Assembly: GCF_020405225.1 (NCBI RefSeq)
Contig: NZ_CP084472.1
Coordinates: 2,728,001 to 2,792,000, forward strand
Source of the DNA: Natrinema sp. DC36
Lineage (GTDB): Archaea; Halobacteriota; Halobacteria; Halobacteriales; Natrialbaceae
Direction of reading: 5' to 3'
DNA length: 64,000 bases
Position 1 is the stretch's first letter. Every line of letters begins with the position of its first letter. Of the stretch, positions 26,881 to 35,776 are shown piece after piece. Both the position numbers and the translations under genes were made by a program. Below the pieces are notes generated by a model. That model was not told the origin of the DNA. It saw nothing but the letters and a program-made list of their open reading frames with translations, and did not search any database.

Positions 26881-28560
26881 ATGTCAGACTTCGGAAGCGC
26901 ACGACTCGAGAACGAACTCGACGCACTGGCCGACGAGCACCCGCACCTGCGGGAACACCTCGAGTGGTTCCACGAGGAGTACGGCGAGTATCCGAAACTC
27001 ATCGACGAACCGTCCGAGGAGTGGGAGTCGAAACGGCCGAACGTCATCTACGAAGCCGAGGCACCGATCTTCTGTCACGTCTACGGCGATATGGGGATCG
27101 ACACCACCTACTACTGCGTCGAGCCGACCCTCGAGGACGAGGACAAGGCGCTGTACGACCAGATCCGACAGCGAATCCTCGACAAGAGCGTGACTCGACC
27201 GGCACCGGGCGACAACGAGGAGTTCGAGGAGCACCTGGACGAACTCTTGGACGAAGTCGTCGAAATCACGTCCGGGATCACCGGCCAGTCGATCGGTCGG
27301 CTCAAGTCCTTCGGCACGAGCAAGGTCTCGCTCTCGCAGGATCAGTTCACCCGATTGCGCTACCAGCTCCAGCGCGACATCGTCGGCCTCGGCCCGCTGG
27401 AACCGGTGATGGCCGACACGGCCAACGAGGACATCCACGTCATCGGTCCGAAGCAGTGTTACCTCGATCACGGCACGTACGGCATGATCTCGGCCACCGT
27501 CGACTTCGGGACGCCCGAGGAGTTCGAGCAGTGGCTCCGGAACATGGGCGAACGGATGAACCACCCGATCAGCGACTCCGATCCGATCATCGACGCGACG
27601 CTGCCCGGCGGCTCGCGTATCAACATCATCTACTCCGACGACGTCTCCGTCCAGGGGCCCTCGATGACCATCCGACAGGGCGAGGAGATCCCGCTGTCGG
27701 TCTTCCAGATCACGAAGTGGGGGACGATTTCCCCGGAACTGGCCGCGTACCTCTGGCTCTGTCTCGAGAACGAGCAGACCGTGTTCGTCGTCGGTGAGAC
27801 GGCCTCGGGAAAGACGACGACGCTGAACGCGGCGCTGTCGTTCATTCCGCGCGACGCGAAGATCTACACAGCGGAGGACACCTCTGAGGTCATTCCGCCG
27901 CACAACACCTGGCAGCAACTGCTCACTCGCGAGGGATCCGGCGACGAGTCGGCCGACGTGGACATGTTCGACCTGGTCGCGGCGGCCCTCCGATCGCGTC
28001 CGGACTACATCATCGTGGGCGAGGTCCGCGGGGCGGAGGGGCAGATGGCGTTCCAAGCGGCACAGACCGGTCACCCCGTCATGCTGACCTTCCACGCCAG
28101 CGACATCGTCTCGATGATTCAGCGCTTTACCGGGGCACCGATCAACGTCCCCGAGACGTTCATGGACAACTGCGACGTCGCGCTGTTCCAGAACCGGGTC
28201 AAGCAGGGCGACGACGTCCTCCGGCGAGTCACGTCGGTCCAGGAGATCGAGGGCTACTCCGACTACGAGGGCGGCGTCGTCACCCGCCAGGCGTTCAAGT
28301 GGGACCCCCGCGACGACGAGGTCGCCTTTACGGGTCGCAACAACTCCTTCGTTCTCGAGGAGCAGATCGCGACGCTGCTGGGCTACCAGGACACCCGGAA
28401 GATCTACGACGAGCTCGACCGTCGGGCGGAGATCATCCGCCAGCTCATCGACGCCGACGTGCTGGGCTACCACGAGGTCAACGACGCGATCGCCGGCTTC
28501 CATCGCGACGGCCTCGAGGGATTACCCATCCGGATCAGCGGCATCGACCAGTTCGCCTGA
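26881..28560 (+). CDS. arlI: ArlI (FlaI), archaellum motor ATPase
   Basis: This 559-residue type-II/IV secretion ATPase powers assembly and rotation of the filament. The Walker A motif GETASGKT is at residues 305-312; the Asp box TAEDTSEVIPPHNTW follows; Walker B YIIVGEVRGAE is around residue 375-385; the His box HPVMLTFHASD comes next. The N-terminal extension of about 150 acidic residues is usual in haloarchaea. The ATG directly follows the arlH stop codon. No damage is seen. Confidence 0.97.
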   Translation: MSDFGSARLENELDALADEHPHLREHLEWFHEEYGEYPKLIDEPSEEWESKRPNVIYEAEAPIFCHVYGDMGIDTTYYCVEPTLEDEDKALYDQIRQRILDKSVTRPAPGDNEEFEEHLDELLDEVVEITSGITGQSIGRLKSFGTSKVSLSQDQFTRLRYQLQRDIVGLGPLEPVMADTANEDIHVIGPKQCYLDHGTYGMISATVDFGTPEEFEQWLRNMGERMNHPISDSDPIIDATLPGGSRINIIYSDDVSVQGPSMTIRQGEEIPLSVFQITKWGTISPELAAYLWLCLENEQTVFVVGETASGKTTTLNAALSFIPRDAKIYTAEDTSEVIPPHNTWQQLLTREGSGDESADVDMFDLVAAALRSRPDYIIVGEVRGAEGQMAFQAAQTGHPVMLTFHASDIVSMIQRFTGAPINVPETFMDNCDVALFQNRVKQGDDVLRRVTSVQEIEGYSDYEGGVVTRQAFKWDPRDDEVAFTGRNNSFVLEEQIATLLGYQDTRKIYDELDRRAEIIRQLIDADVLGYHEVNDAIAGFHRDGLEGLPIRISGIDQFA

Positions 28561-28566
28561 GATACT

Positions 28567-30294
28567 ATGTCAACAGACTCCCAGTCCGCGCCCGACATGA
28601 GCACTCGATCGGCCCTCGAGTCGCTCAACAGGGCGTACGCGAACATGGAGATGGGTGCCTCGCGGTATCTCCTGCTCGTCATCGCGCCCGCGTTCGCGTT
28701 CTTCATCGGGAGCGGCGTCGTGGTCGTCGTGCTCGGACTCTCGCTGCTGATCGGCCTCCCGGTCGTCCTCCTGGGACTGCTGGCGATGGTCGTCGCGATC
28801 ATCTACCCCAAGCTGGCCCAGGACCGAAAGCGCAAGCAGATTCGCCAGCGCTTTCACCTCTTCTTGACCCACATCACCGTCCTCTCGATGACGAACATCA
28901 ACCGCGTCGAGATCTTCCGTACCCTCGCGGAGGAAGACGAGTACGACGCCTTGGCCGAGGAGATGGGACACCTCGTCGCGATGGTCGACACCTGGAACCA
29001 GAGCCTCGACGACGCCTGCCGGCTCCGCGCCAAACAGACGACGAGTCCGCTCCTGACCGATTTCCTCGAGCGGCTGGCGTACACGGTCGGCGGCGGCCAG
29101 CAGATCAGCGAGTTCCTGATCGACGAACAGGACACGATCATCCAGCAGTTCGTCACCCGGTACGAGGCGGACCTGGGGAAACTCGACGTGATGAAAGAGC
29201 TGTACATGTCGATGATGCTGTCGGTAGCGTTCATCCTCGTGTTCGCGATCGTTCTGCCGATCCTGACCGGAACGAGCCCGACGCTGTTGATCGGCGGCAC
29301 CATCGCCATGTTCACGATCGTGCAGGTTGCGTTCATCTACGCGGTCCACGTCATCTCGCCGTACGATCCCCTCTGGTATATCGAGGAGACGGAAGGGACC
29401 GGCCCGCTCACCCGGATTCCGCGAGCGCTCGCGATCGGTATCGGCTGTAGCATCCTCCTCGCCGTCGTGATGGGACTAGCCCTCTTCGGGATCGTGCCGG
29501 GGATCGCCAGCCGCGTCCCGCTGCCGATCATGGTCGCGATCCCCGTGACACCACTGCTCCTCCCCGGGTGGCGGATGCGACAGGAAGAACAAAAGGTCAA
29601 GGTCCGCGACGGGGAGTTCCCCAGCTTCATCCGCGCGCTCGGTGCCGTCGAGAGCGTCAAACAGACCTCGACCGGGAGCGTCCTCGAGAGCCTGCGGCGC
29701 AAGGACTTCGGGGCGTTAACCGACAACGTCGACGCGCTGTACAAGCGGCTCAACATGCGGATCGACGACATCCGCTCGTGGCGGCTGTTCGCGGCGGAGA
29801 CCGGCTCCTATCTCATCCAGAAGTTCGGCGACATGTACGTCGTCGGTCGCCAGATGGGGGGCGATCCGAAGGTCCTCGGGCAGGTCATCAGCGAGAACCA
29901 GAACGAAGTGCTCAAAGTCCGCGAGCAACGCGATCAGGCGACGATGACCCTGATCGGCGTCCTCTACGGCATCACCGCCGCGGCCGTCTTCTCGTTTTTC
30001 GTCGGCCTCGAGGTCGTCGAAATCATGATGGAGATCACGGGCGAGATGGACCTCCAAGAACAGAGCAGCTTCACCGGGGGGTTGCTCAGCACCGAGCAGT
30101 ACGACATTCAGGTCATCGAGTATCTATTGCTTCTGACGATCGTCATCAATGCCGCGCTCTCGGCGATCATGATTCGACTCACCGACCGCGGCCACATTAT
30201 CAGCGCGCTGGTTCACTTCGTCTTCCTGACGTGGCTCGGTGCCGTAATCGCGGTCATCACGGAGTACGTCGTCGGGATAGCTATCAGCGTGTAG
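28567..30294 (+). CDS. arlJ: ArlJ (FlaJ), archaellum membrane platform protein
   Basis: This 575-residue polytopic protein has paired helices at about residues 36-80, 215-260, 280-330 and 465-575, around two cytoplasmic domains, the arrangement known for FlaJ/TadC-type platforms. The first domain contains FLTHITVLSMTNINRVEIFR. It starts 6 nt after the arlI stop. It anchors ArlI and forms the base through which archaellins are inserted. Confidence 0.96.
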   Translation: MSTDSQSAPDMSTRSALESLNRAYANMEMGASRYLLLVIAPAFAFFIGSGVVVVVLGLSLLIGLPVVLLGLLAMVVAIIYPKLAQDRKRKQIRQRFHLFLTHITVLSMTNINRVEIFRTLAEEDEYDALAEEMGHLVAMVDTWNQSLDDACRLRAKQTTSPLLTDFLERLAYTVGGGQQISEFLIDEQDTIIQQFVTRYEADLGKLDVMKELYMSMMLSVAFILVFAIVLPILTGTSPTLLIGGTIAMFTIVQVAFIYAVHVISPYDPLWYIEETEGTGPLTRIPRALAIGIGCSILLAVVMGLALFGIVPGIASRVPLPIMVAIPVTPLLLPGWRMRQEEQKVKVRDGEFPSFIRALGAVESVKQTSTGSVLESLRRKDFGALTDNVDALYKRLNMRIDDIRSWRLFAAETGSYLIQKFGDMYVVGRQMGGDPKVLGQVISENQNEVLKVREQRDQATMTLIGVLYGITAAAVFSFFVGLEVVEIMMEITGEMDLQEQSSFTGGLLSTEQYDIQVIEYLLLLTIVINAALSAIMIRLTDRGHIISALVHFVFLTWLGAVIAVITEYVVGIAISV

Positions 30295-30469
30295 CGGCGT
30301 TCGGACTCGTCACCCCGACGGCCGACCGGCCATCGATCGACTCACCCCGATCGCTCGCAATCCAGCAGCCTTCGATCCGGTAGCGACGACGACTCACCGT
30401 TCGTAATGACGTGAATGTTCTTGAGTAGCGGACGACTGAATTACAGTAGACCGGCGACACCAGCCATCC

Positions 30470-30931
30470 ATGCCAGATCAAAAACCATATCTTCAGACGC
30501 TCGAGCGATCGGCCGGGCGAACCAACGCCACCATCCAGTGGGCGCGCTTTCTCGGCGAGACCTTCGGCACGACGGGCGCGCTGAACTGCCTGCGGTACTA
30601 CGAGGACCTGGGCTGGATCAGCCCGCTCGTCCGCGAGCAGATGACCTCGTACCTTCGCGGGCTCTCCCTCGGGGAGATCCACAACAAACGCTACGACGAA
30701 CCGACGACGCTCGAGTATCCGCTCGAGTCCCTGAGCGGGACGCTCTTCAGCGCCCACGCCCAGACCCTCGAGTACATCGCGAAGATTCGAGGCGACGACC
30801 TCGAGGAACACGTGATGATCGCACGGATGGCCGAGCGGCGGGTCGAACGACGAATCGATGACGACGAGGACGACGGCGACGAACCGAACGAGATGGTAAG
30901 CATCATCCGAGACGGTCCATCTCAGCACTGA
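30470..30931 (+). CDS. arlD: ArlD (FlaD/E-domain protein)
   Basis: This 153-residue protein consists of the FlaD/E domain: ARFLGETFGTTGALNCLRYY and EDLGWISPLVREQM parallel the C-terminus of ArlCE (WLTELVRTAGPAATLRAISY and AEIGWID), and SAHAQTLEYIAKI matches YTYIMKLQEI. It is separated from arlJ by 175 nt, so it may have its own promoter. In haloarchaea ArlD works with ArlCE as the switch-complex docking site. Acidic C-terminal tail. Confidence 0.88.
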   Translation: MPDQKPYLQTLERSAGRTNATIQWARFLGETFGTTGALNCLRYYEDLGWISPLVREQMTSYLRGLSLGEIHNKRYDEPTTLEYPLESLSGTLFSAHAQTLEYIAKIRGDDLEEHVMIARMAERRVERRIDDDEDDGDEPNEMVSIIRDGPSQH

Positions 30932-31271
30932 GCATATATTCGGCTTTTGGCCATAACACTTATCATCGATTTCGAACTGGCGGCTATAAATTCACATTTA
31001 AATGAGTTATACAGAAATTTATGTTCAAATGTTTTGTTTTGTCCCCTCACACAGACTAGTATCCGAAGAGTCCATAAGTGAATGTTTATTGTATCATTCA
31101 CGGAATCTTGATTTATCTATATTCGATACCATTCACTTCCCTGTCTCTTAATACGGGTCGGTGTCAGGAACTCAGTAGTCGTGAGTGGGACCGTCACCGA
31201 TCATCCGGCGACAGTGCGTGGTCGACGGCTGCGGAACGGTTCACATCACGTCCCCCCATAGGTGATCGTCA
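30932..31271. other. AT-rich intergenic region downstream of arlD
   Basis: This 340-nt gap is markedly more AT-rich than the rest of the window, with stretches such as TTTAAATGAG and AAATTTATG around 30998-31030. There is no convincing frame on either strand. It must contain the promoter of the PadR-type gene at 31272 and probably the end of the archaellum transcript. High AT content in such a GC-rich genome could reflect a binding region for the regulator or recently acquired DNA. Confidence 0.5.
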
Positions 31272-31772
31272 ATGCGTGAGGACACTCCAAATACCGAATC
31301 CGTGCTCGACGAACTGTCGAGGGCGGCGACTGCGGACAACCAGTCGGAATCGTACGATATCTCGCTCGGATCGACCGACGATGCGACCAGAGACGTCGAA
31401 CGCGAACTCGACGAACTGATGGCGCAGGTAAACAGCGCGCTCCCGACCGACGAGGTCCAGTTCGACGAGGCTATCATCAAGGAGAACTTGGACGAAATCC
31501 TCCTGATGCTCATCGCGCTCCACGAAGAAACACACGGGAAAGAGCTCCTCTCGGACCTGACCCACCTCTTCGGAGCCCAGCTCAGTCCGGGCACCGTCTA
31601 TCCGAGTCTCCACAACCTGGAGGAAGAGGACGTGCTCTCGATGCACGCCAAGGTCAGAACCAAGGAGTACTCGATCGCCGACGAAGAGTACGTCCGCGCG
31701 ACCGTCGAGCGGACGATGGTACAGCACCTCGCCTTCGGCCTGCTGCTGTACGCATTTCTGCCGCGACTCTAA
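31272..31772 (+). CDS. PadR-family transcriptional regulator
   Basis: This 166-residue protein has an acidic N-terminal extension of about 75 residues, then a PadR winged helix (ILLMLIALHEETHGKELLSD, LSPGTVYPSLHNLEEEDVLS). The C-terminal part (VRATVERTMVQHLAFGLLLY) may dimerise. PadR proteins are usually repressors. Next to the archaellum genes it is a candidate motility regulator, but nothing in the sequence proves that. Start chosen at the ATG at 31272. Confidence 0.85.
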   Translation: MREDTPNTESVLDELSRAATADNQSESYDISLGSTDDATRDVERELDELMAQVNSALPTDEVQFDEAIIKENLDEILLMLIALHEETHGKELLSDLTHLFGAQLSPGTVYPSLHNLEEEDVLSMHAKVRTKEYSIADEEYVRATVERTMVQHLAFGLLLYAFLPRL

Positions 31773-31934
31773 GGCACTCCCGTTTTCCGCGCTCGAGTTA
31801 CGGGCGACCGCGTTTTCGAACCCGAAGTCACCCGGCACTGACAGGCTCGAGTCGACGGAGCCGCGTCGGTCCGGTCGTGACAACGCTATTTCCCGGCCAA
31901 AGCTCGGCTACCGCCGAGATCGGGGGCTCGCGAA

Positions 31935-32372
31935 TCAGTGGTCCTCGAGATCCTTCGCGATCTCGCTCAGACTATCGCTCGGCGGCGCTCGCGCGTCGTA
32001 ATAGGTCGTCTCGCCGGGTGCGCGAAGGCCGTAGAGGAACTCGGATTCGACGACGTCGACCAGCACCGATCCCCCCGCCGGAATATCGCGCTCGGCGGTC
32101 CACTCCGAGAGTCGGTCGGTCGCGCCGCTGGGGTCTCGGGCCTCGTCCGGCGTCTCGTAGACGCCCGGAACCGACAGGTCATCGCCCGTCAGCGCCCGCT
32201 CGACTCGCGCGAACAGTTCCTCGCCGTCGAGGACGACTCGGACGACCTCGTCGGTCGAAAACGCATCGCGTTCGTCGGCCGGCACCTCGAGTTTGACGCC
32301 GGTCGCCGTCTCTATACACGTCGACCGGACCGTCTCTACCGAAGGATGGTCGCTCGCAACTCTGTCTCCCAT
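31935..32372 (-). CDS. DUF7112-like conserved haloarchaeal protein
   Basis: This 145-residue soluble acidic protein is rich in beta strands: VEVPADERDAF-type segment (here KLEVPADERDAFSTDEVVRV), VRVVLDGEELFARVERAL, then VLVDVVESEFLYGLRAPGET. From memory it fits DUF7112, a haloarchaeal family without known function. The frame runs to 32537, but that part overlaps rps6e out of frame; the ATG at 32372, 28 nt after the rps6e stop, begins the conserved region. Probably cotranscribed with rps6e. Confidence 0.8.
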   Translation of the reverse strand: MGDRVASDHPSVETVRSTCIETATGVKLEVPADERDAFSTDEVVRVVLDGEELFARVERALTGDDLSVPGVYETPDEARDPSGATDRLSEWTAERDIPAGGSVLVDVVESEFLYGLRAPGETTYYDARAPPSDSLSEIAKDLEDH

Positions 32373-32400
32373 AAAAACGAATCGAATGTATCGTTGCGAT

Positions 32401-32799
32401 TTACTCGTCGTCGCCGCCCTCGCCGAGGAGGTCGTCGACGTCGGTGCTCCCGCGTTCGGCGATCGAGGCGTTGACCTGCGCGACGGCGTCGGAAATCTCG
32501 CGACCGCGAACCGTGATCCGGCGACGCTCGCCGTCACGGTCCGGACGGTAGCCCGTCTGTCGGCCGTTCATCAGCACTTCCGTCAGATTCGGCCCGGAGA
32601 CCTCGCCGTTGAGTGGACGGCCCGCCTTGTCGGAGCCGCCGGTGATCTCGAGCGTGTAGCCGTCGAGGCCGACCGAGCCGCCGTCGACCTCCTCGCCGAT
32701 CGACTTGCCCATGAATCGGTTCGCGTCCTGTTCCTCCGCCTCGAGCTGATAGGACGACCCGGATTCGGGGTCGCCGACAACGACAGTGAAACTTGCCAT
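32401..32799 (-). CDS. rps6e: 30S ribosomal protein S6e
   Basis: This 132-residue protein is recognised as archaeal S6e by [20 protein letters not shown], then [40 protein letters not shown] and the [11 protein letters not shown] segment. S6e is a small-subunit ribosomal protein shared with eukaryotes. An in-frame ATG nine codons upstream at 32826 is less likely, since the conserved N-terminus is MASF. The acidic C-terminal tail is typical of haloarchaea. Confidence 0.96.
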   Translation of the reverse strand: MASFTVVVGDPESGSSYQLEAEEQDANRFMGKSIGEEVDGGSVGLDGYTLEITGGSDKAGRPLNGEVSGPNLTEVLMNGRQTGYRPDRDGERRRITVRGREISDAVAQVNASIAERGSTDVDDLLGEGGDDE

Positions 32800-32845
32800 G
32801 CCCGACGGAAGACGGCCGTCGCTCAAAAGATCATCGATCGGGACC

Positions 32846-33054
32846 GACCTTTTGCCGAGCGACCGAACGAAGTGAGGGAGCGCAGCGCAAAAGGTCGATC
32901 AAAAGCACTCCTCCTTCCCCGCCAGCCGCGCCAAGCGCGGCTTCTGGGTCAGTCGTCGGCCCGCTCGCTCACCCTTCGGGTTCGCTCGCGGTCATACCGA
33001 GTGACCACCTGCCCTCCCCCGAGTTGGACGGCTCTCGCGTTGCTCGAGCCGTCC
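32846..33054. repeat. hairpin-rich intergenic segment
   Basis: Three perfect inverted repeats lie in the 333-nt gap: GACCTTTTGC at 32846-32855 with its complement at 32887-32896 (10-bp stem, 31-nt interior); 32924-32942 (8-bp stem, 3-nt loop CAA); and 33026-33054 (9-bp stem, 11-nt loop). Between them are runs rich in GAGCG/CGCTC. No gene is seen. It resembles the modular elements elsewhere in the window but lacks the two conserved end blocks. Confidence 0.6.
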
Positions 33055-33132
33055 GCCCGGCCACTCGACCCAGCGGCGTTTCAGCGTTCGACCGCTCGAA
33101 CAGTCAAGTACCCCGACCCCCAACGAGTAGCC

Positions 33133-33411
33133 GTGTTCATCGATCCCGGACGACTCGAGATCCGCCTGCGCGAGGAGTTCGGCGGAACGATGGGGCAGTC
33201 GCGCGTCGTCGTTCGGCAGGCCGTCGATCTCGCGGATTCCAACCAGTACGAGGGAGATGTGGGTGTGACGCTGACGAACGATATCGTCATCGACGAACTC
33301 TCTGACGCCCCCGACGGAACCCCACCCGAGCGATGGAACTGGTGGATCGGCTCGCTCGAGGTTGCATACGGCGGCTACGGCCGGTTCGGGATCCGTCAGT
33401 ATCGGAAATAA
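33133..33411 (+). CDS. small conserved-looking protein, function unknown
   Basis: Starting at a GTG at 33133, a 92-residue protein (MFIDPGRLEIRLREEFGGTM, QSRVVVRQAVDLADSNQYEG, ERWNWWIGSLEVAYGGYGRF) has normal halophilic composition. Upstream in-frame sequence passes through the hairpin segment and reads as Arg-rich noise, so the GTG is the best start. No family recognised; predicted mainly beta with no membrane helix. Confidence 0.68.
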   Translation: MFIDPGRLEIRLREEFGGTMGQSRVVVRQAVDLADSNQYEGDVGVTLTNDIVIDELSDAPDGTPPERWNWWIGSLEVAYGGYGRFGIRQYRK

Positions 33412-33465
33412 CCGCTCGGTCGAAAGGACAACACGGATTATCTTCCACGACGTAAGTGGCTCTCA

Positions 33466-33810
33466 ATGAGCGAGCTGTCACGACCGGTCTGGCCGGCGTA
33501 TCCGCTGTCAGCGCTCGTGGCCGGCCTCGGCCACTGTTACCTCGGTCGGTGGAAACGCGCCGGGATCTGGTTCGTCTGCTACGGCCTCGCGCTCGCGTTC
33601 CTGAGCGCGCGATCGCTGTCGGGCGCGTTCGAACCGGGCGACCCGTTCGTCGTGACGGCGCTGCAGTTCGACGCGGTGCGCTTCACCGACGTCGCCGTAC
33701 CGCTCGCGATCCTGTTGATCTGTCTCCTCGACGTCTATCTCATCGGGCTGACCGAACGGGCCGACGCCCGGCGGGCCGATGCGAACGACCTTCGATCGAA
33801 CAGTTCCTGA
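33466..33810 (+). CDS. small membrane protein, function unknown
   Basis: This 114-residue protein has three hydrophobic segments (about residues 12-25, 32-48 and 75-93). GLGHCYLGRWKRAGIWFVCY resembles small TM2-like or double-glycine membrane proteins. The C-terminal tail is Arg/Asp-rich. An A/T-rich GATTATC box precedes the ATG at 33466 by about 28 nt. It is followed by another membrane protein on the same strand after about 100 nt. Confidence 0.75.
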   Translation: MSELSRPVWPAYPLSALVAGLGHCYLGRWKRAGIWFVCYGLALAFLSARSLSGAFEPGDPFVVTALQFDAVRFTDVAVPLAILLICLLDVYLIGLTERADARRADANDLRSNSS

Positions 33811-33906
33811 CGCCGCTACAAAGAGCCGTCCACTCGAGAGAGGGTCACTATACGCAGAATATCGCCGTCTACGGCCCGCGTGATTTTTGTGCACATCGGA
33901 CGAACG

Positions 33907-34335
33907 ATGCGTATGGGACGTCTCAGTTCCGTCCTGCTGCAGGGAATCGGCGTACTCGTACTCGCGCTCATCGCGTTGAGCGTCGTCGGAACGATCGTCG
34001 GTATCGCGCTCTCCCTCGTCGTCGCCGTCCTCTCGATGATCGTCTCGCTCGCCGTCCTGAGCCTGTTCGTCCTGGCGATCGTCGGGCTGTTTTCAGTGTT
34101 CAGTGGCGATTCAGCCGCCGGAGACGACGCGCGTCCGCCACAGCGGTCCGACGACCGGACCGCTCCCGAGGACCGAGTTCGCTCTCGGTACGTCGACGGC
34201 GAACTCGACGACGACGAGTTCGAACGAGAACTCGAGCGGGTCCTCGAACCGGACGAGGGACGCGGTCGAACGGACTTCGATCGCTCGAGTTCCCGACGGC
34301 CCTCGAATGACCGACATCGACTCCGGGATCACTGA
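33907..34335 (+). CDS. membrane protein with C-terminal SHOCT domain
   Basis: About 142 residues. Two adjacent hydrophobic segments (about residues 10-32 and 36-62) are followed by a charged linker and a SHOCT motif (RSRYVDGELDDDEFERELER), a short oligomerisation domain common in haloarchaeal membrane proteins. Function unknown. The ATG at 33907 or the one at 33913 could be used; an A/T-rich GATTTTT box about 25-30 nt upstream suits either. The C-terminus ends before the beta-CASP gene. Confidence 0.78.
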   Translation: MRMGRLSSVLLQGIGVLVLALIALSVVGTIVGIALSLVVAVLSMIVSLAVLSLFVLAIVGLFSVFSGDSAAGDDARPPQRSDDRTAPEDRVRSRYVDGELDDDEFERELERVLEPDEGRGRTDFDRSSSRRPSNDRHRLRDH

Positions 34336-34471
34336 TACCGGCTCCGGACTCGCTGGCACCGGTCCCGTGATCGCTACGTCCAGTTCTCGTTCTCGGATGC
34401 GGACGACGAGTTGCTCGACCGGAATCCGCGAACCAACGGAAGCAAACCGGGTGAGGTGCAAGGGACTCGTA

Positions 34472-35710
34472 ATGGACGTCCAGTTGCTGGGTGGCGCGCG
34501 CGAGATTGGCCGGAGCGCGATCCTCATCGACGACACGCTCTTGCTCGATTTCGGAATGGATTCGGGGAACCCGCCGGCGTTTCCGATCGGCGACGTCGAT
34601 CCCGACGCCGTCGTCGTCAGTCACGGCCACCTCGATCACGTCGGCTCCGTCCCGACACTCCTGTCGGGCGACGCGCGGCCGCCTATCCACTGGACGCAAC
34701 CGACGTACGACCTCGCCACGGTCCTCGCGCGGGACACGCTGAAGCTCCACGGCGGGAGCTACGACTGTCCGTTCACCGAGGCGGAACTGGCTCGCGTCGC
34801 GGAAGTCTCCGAGACCCACGGCTACGAGAGTGCCTTCGAGGCCGCCGGGTACGAAGTCACCTTTTTCGACGCCGGCCACGTTCCCGGTAGCGCCCACGTG
34901 CTCGTCGATGACGGCGAGACGAGACTGCTCTACACCGGCGACTTCCACACCGAGGAACAGCGGTTACTCGAGGGCACCACCGCGCGGCCCGACGCCGACG
35001 TGGTCCTCTGTGAAAGCACCTACTCGGACGTGACGCGACCGCCGCGGCCCGAGATCGAACGCGAGTTCGCCGAGAGTCTTCGAACGACGATCTGGGAGGG
35101 CGGCACCGTCGTCGTCCCCGCCTTCGGCATCGGCCGCACGCAGGAGGTGCTCTGCATCTGCGAGGAATACGACCTCGAGTGCTACGTCGACGGGATGGGC
35201 AAACGAGTCACGGAACTCTTTCTCCGGGATGCGAACCGAGGGTTTCTGCGCGATCCGGACCTGCTGCGCCGGGCGAAGGGCAACGCGCGATTCGTCAACG
35301 GCCGCGACGGCCAGCGCAAACGGATCGCCGAACAGAATACCGTGATCGTCACGACCAGCGGGATGCTCCACGGCGGCCCCGCGATGACCTACGTGCCCGC
35401 GATCCGCTCCCACCCGACGAACAAGATCGCCATGACGGGCTATCAGGTCGAGGGGACGCCCGGCCGCGACCTGCTCGAGACCGGGAGCGCCGAGATCGAC
35501 GGCCGGATGATGCCGGTCAGCGCGCAGGTCGAACAGTACGATTTCTCCGCGCACGCGGATCGAGATGGGGTTCGTACGTTCCTCGAGTCCTACGCGGACG
35601 CGACGGTACTGATCAACCACGGCGATCGCTGCGAGGCGTTCGCGGCGGCGTTGCGCGCCGACGGCTACGACGCGACGGCACCCGAACTGGGCGAGCGAAT
35701 TGGAGTCTAA
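34472..35710 (+). CDS. beta-CASP metallo-beta-lactamase-fold ribonuclease
   Basis: This 412-residue protein has metal-binding motifs SHGHLDHVG, FDAGHVPGSAH and LYTGDFH, and beta-CASP motifs A (Asp/Glu in CESTYSD), B (TTSGMLHGGPAM) and C (FSAHADRDG). This is the CPSF/RNase J superfamily, with endo- or exonuclease action on RNA. It is shorter than archaeal aCPSF1 (no KH domains), closer to aCPSF2 or short RNase J-like proteins. The frame is open to 34103, but the MDVQLLGGAREIG start at 34472 is the conserved one. Confidence 0.93.
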   Translation: MDVQLLGGAREIGRSAILIDDTLLLDFGMDSGNPPAFPIGDVDPDAVVVSHGHLDHVGSVPTLLSGDARPPIHWTQPTYDLATVLARDTLKLHGGSYDCPFTEAELARVAEVSETHGYESAFEAAGYEVTFFDAGHVPGSAHVLVDDGETRLLYTGDFHTEEQRLLEGTTARPDADVVLCESTYSDVTRPPRPEIEREFAESLRTTIWEGGTVVVPAFGIGRTQEVLCICEEYDLECYVDGMGKRVTELFLRDANRGFLRDPDLLRRAKGNARFVNGRDGQRKRIAEQNTVIVTTSGMLHGGPAMTYVPAIRSHPTNKIAMTGYQVEGTPGRDLLETGSAEIDGRMMPVSAQVEQYDFSAHADRDGVRTFLESYADATVLINHGDRCEAFAAALRADGYDATAPELGERIGV

Positions 35711-35776
35711 GCGCTCGGGCGACGTCGCCGGTGGCCTTCGCATGGTTTAAGCCCGCGCTGCCTGCATGTCGACACA

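Noticed and set aside
26884-28503. 539-codon antisense frame within arlI
   Set aside because: Shadow of arlI codon bias; the Walker motifs are on the plus strand.
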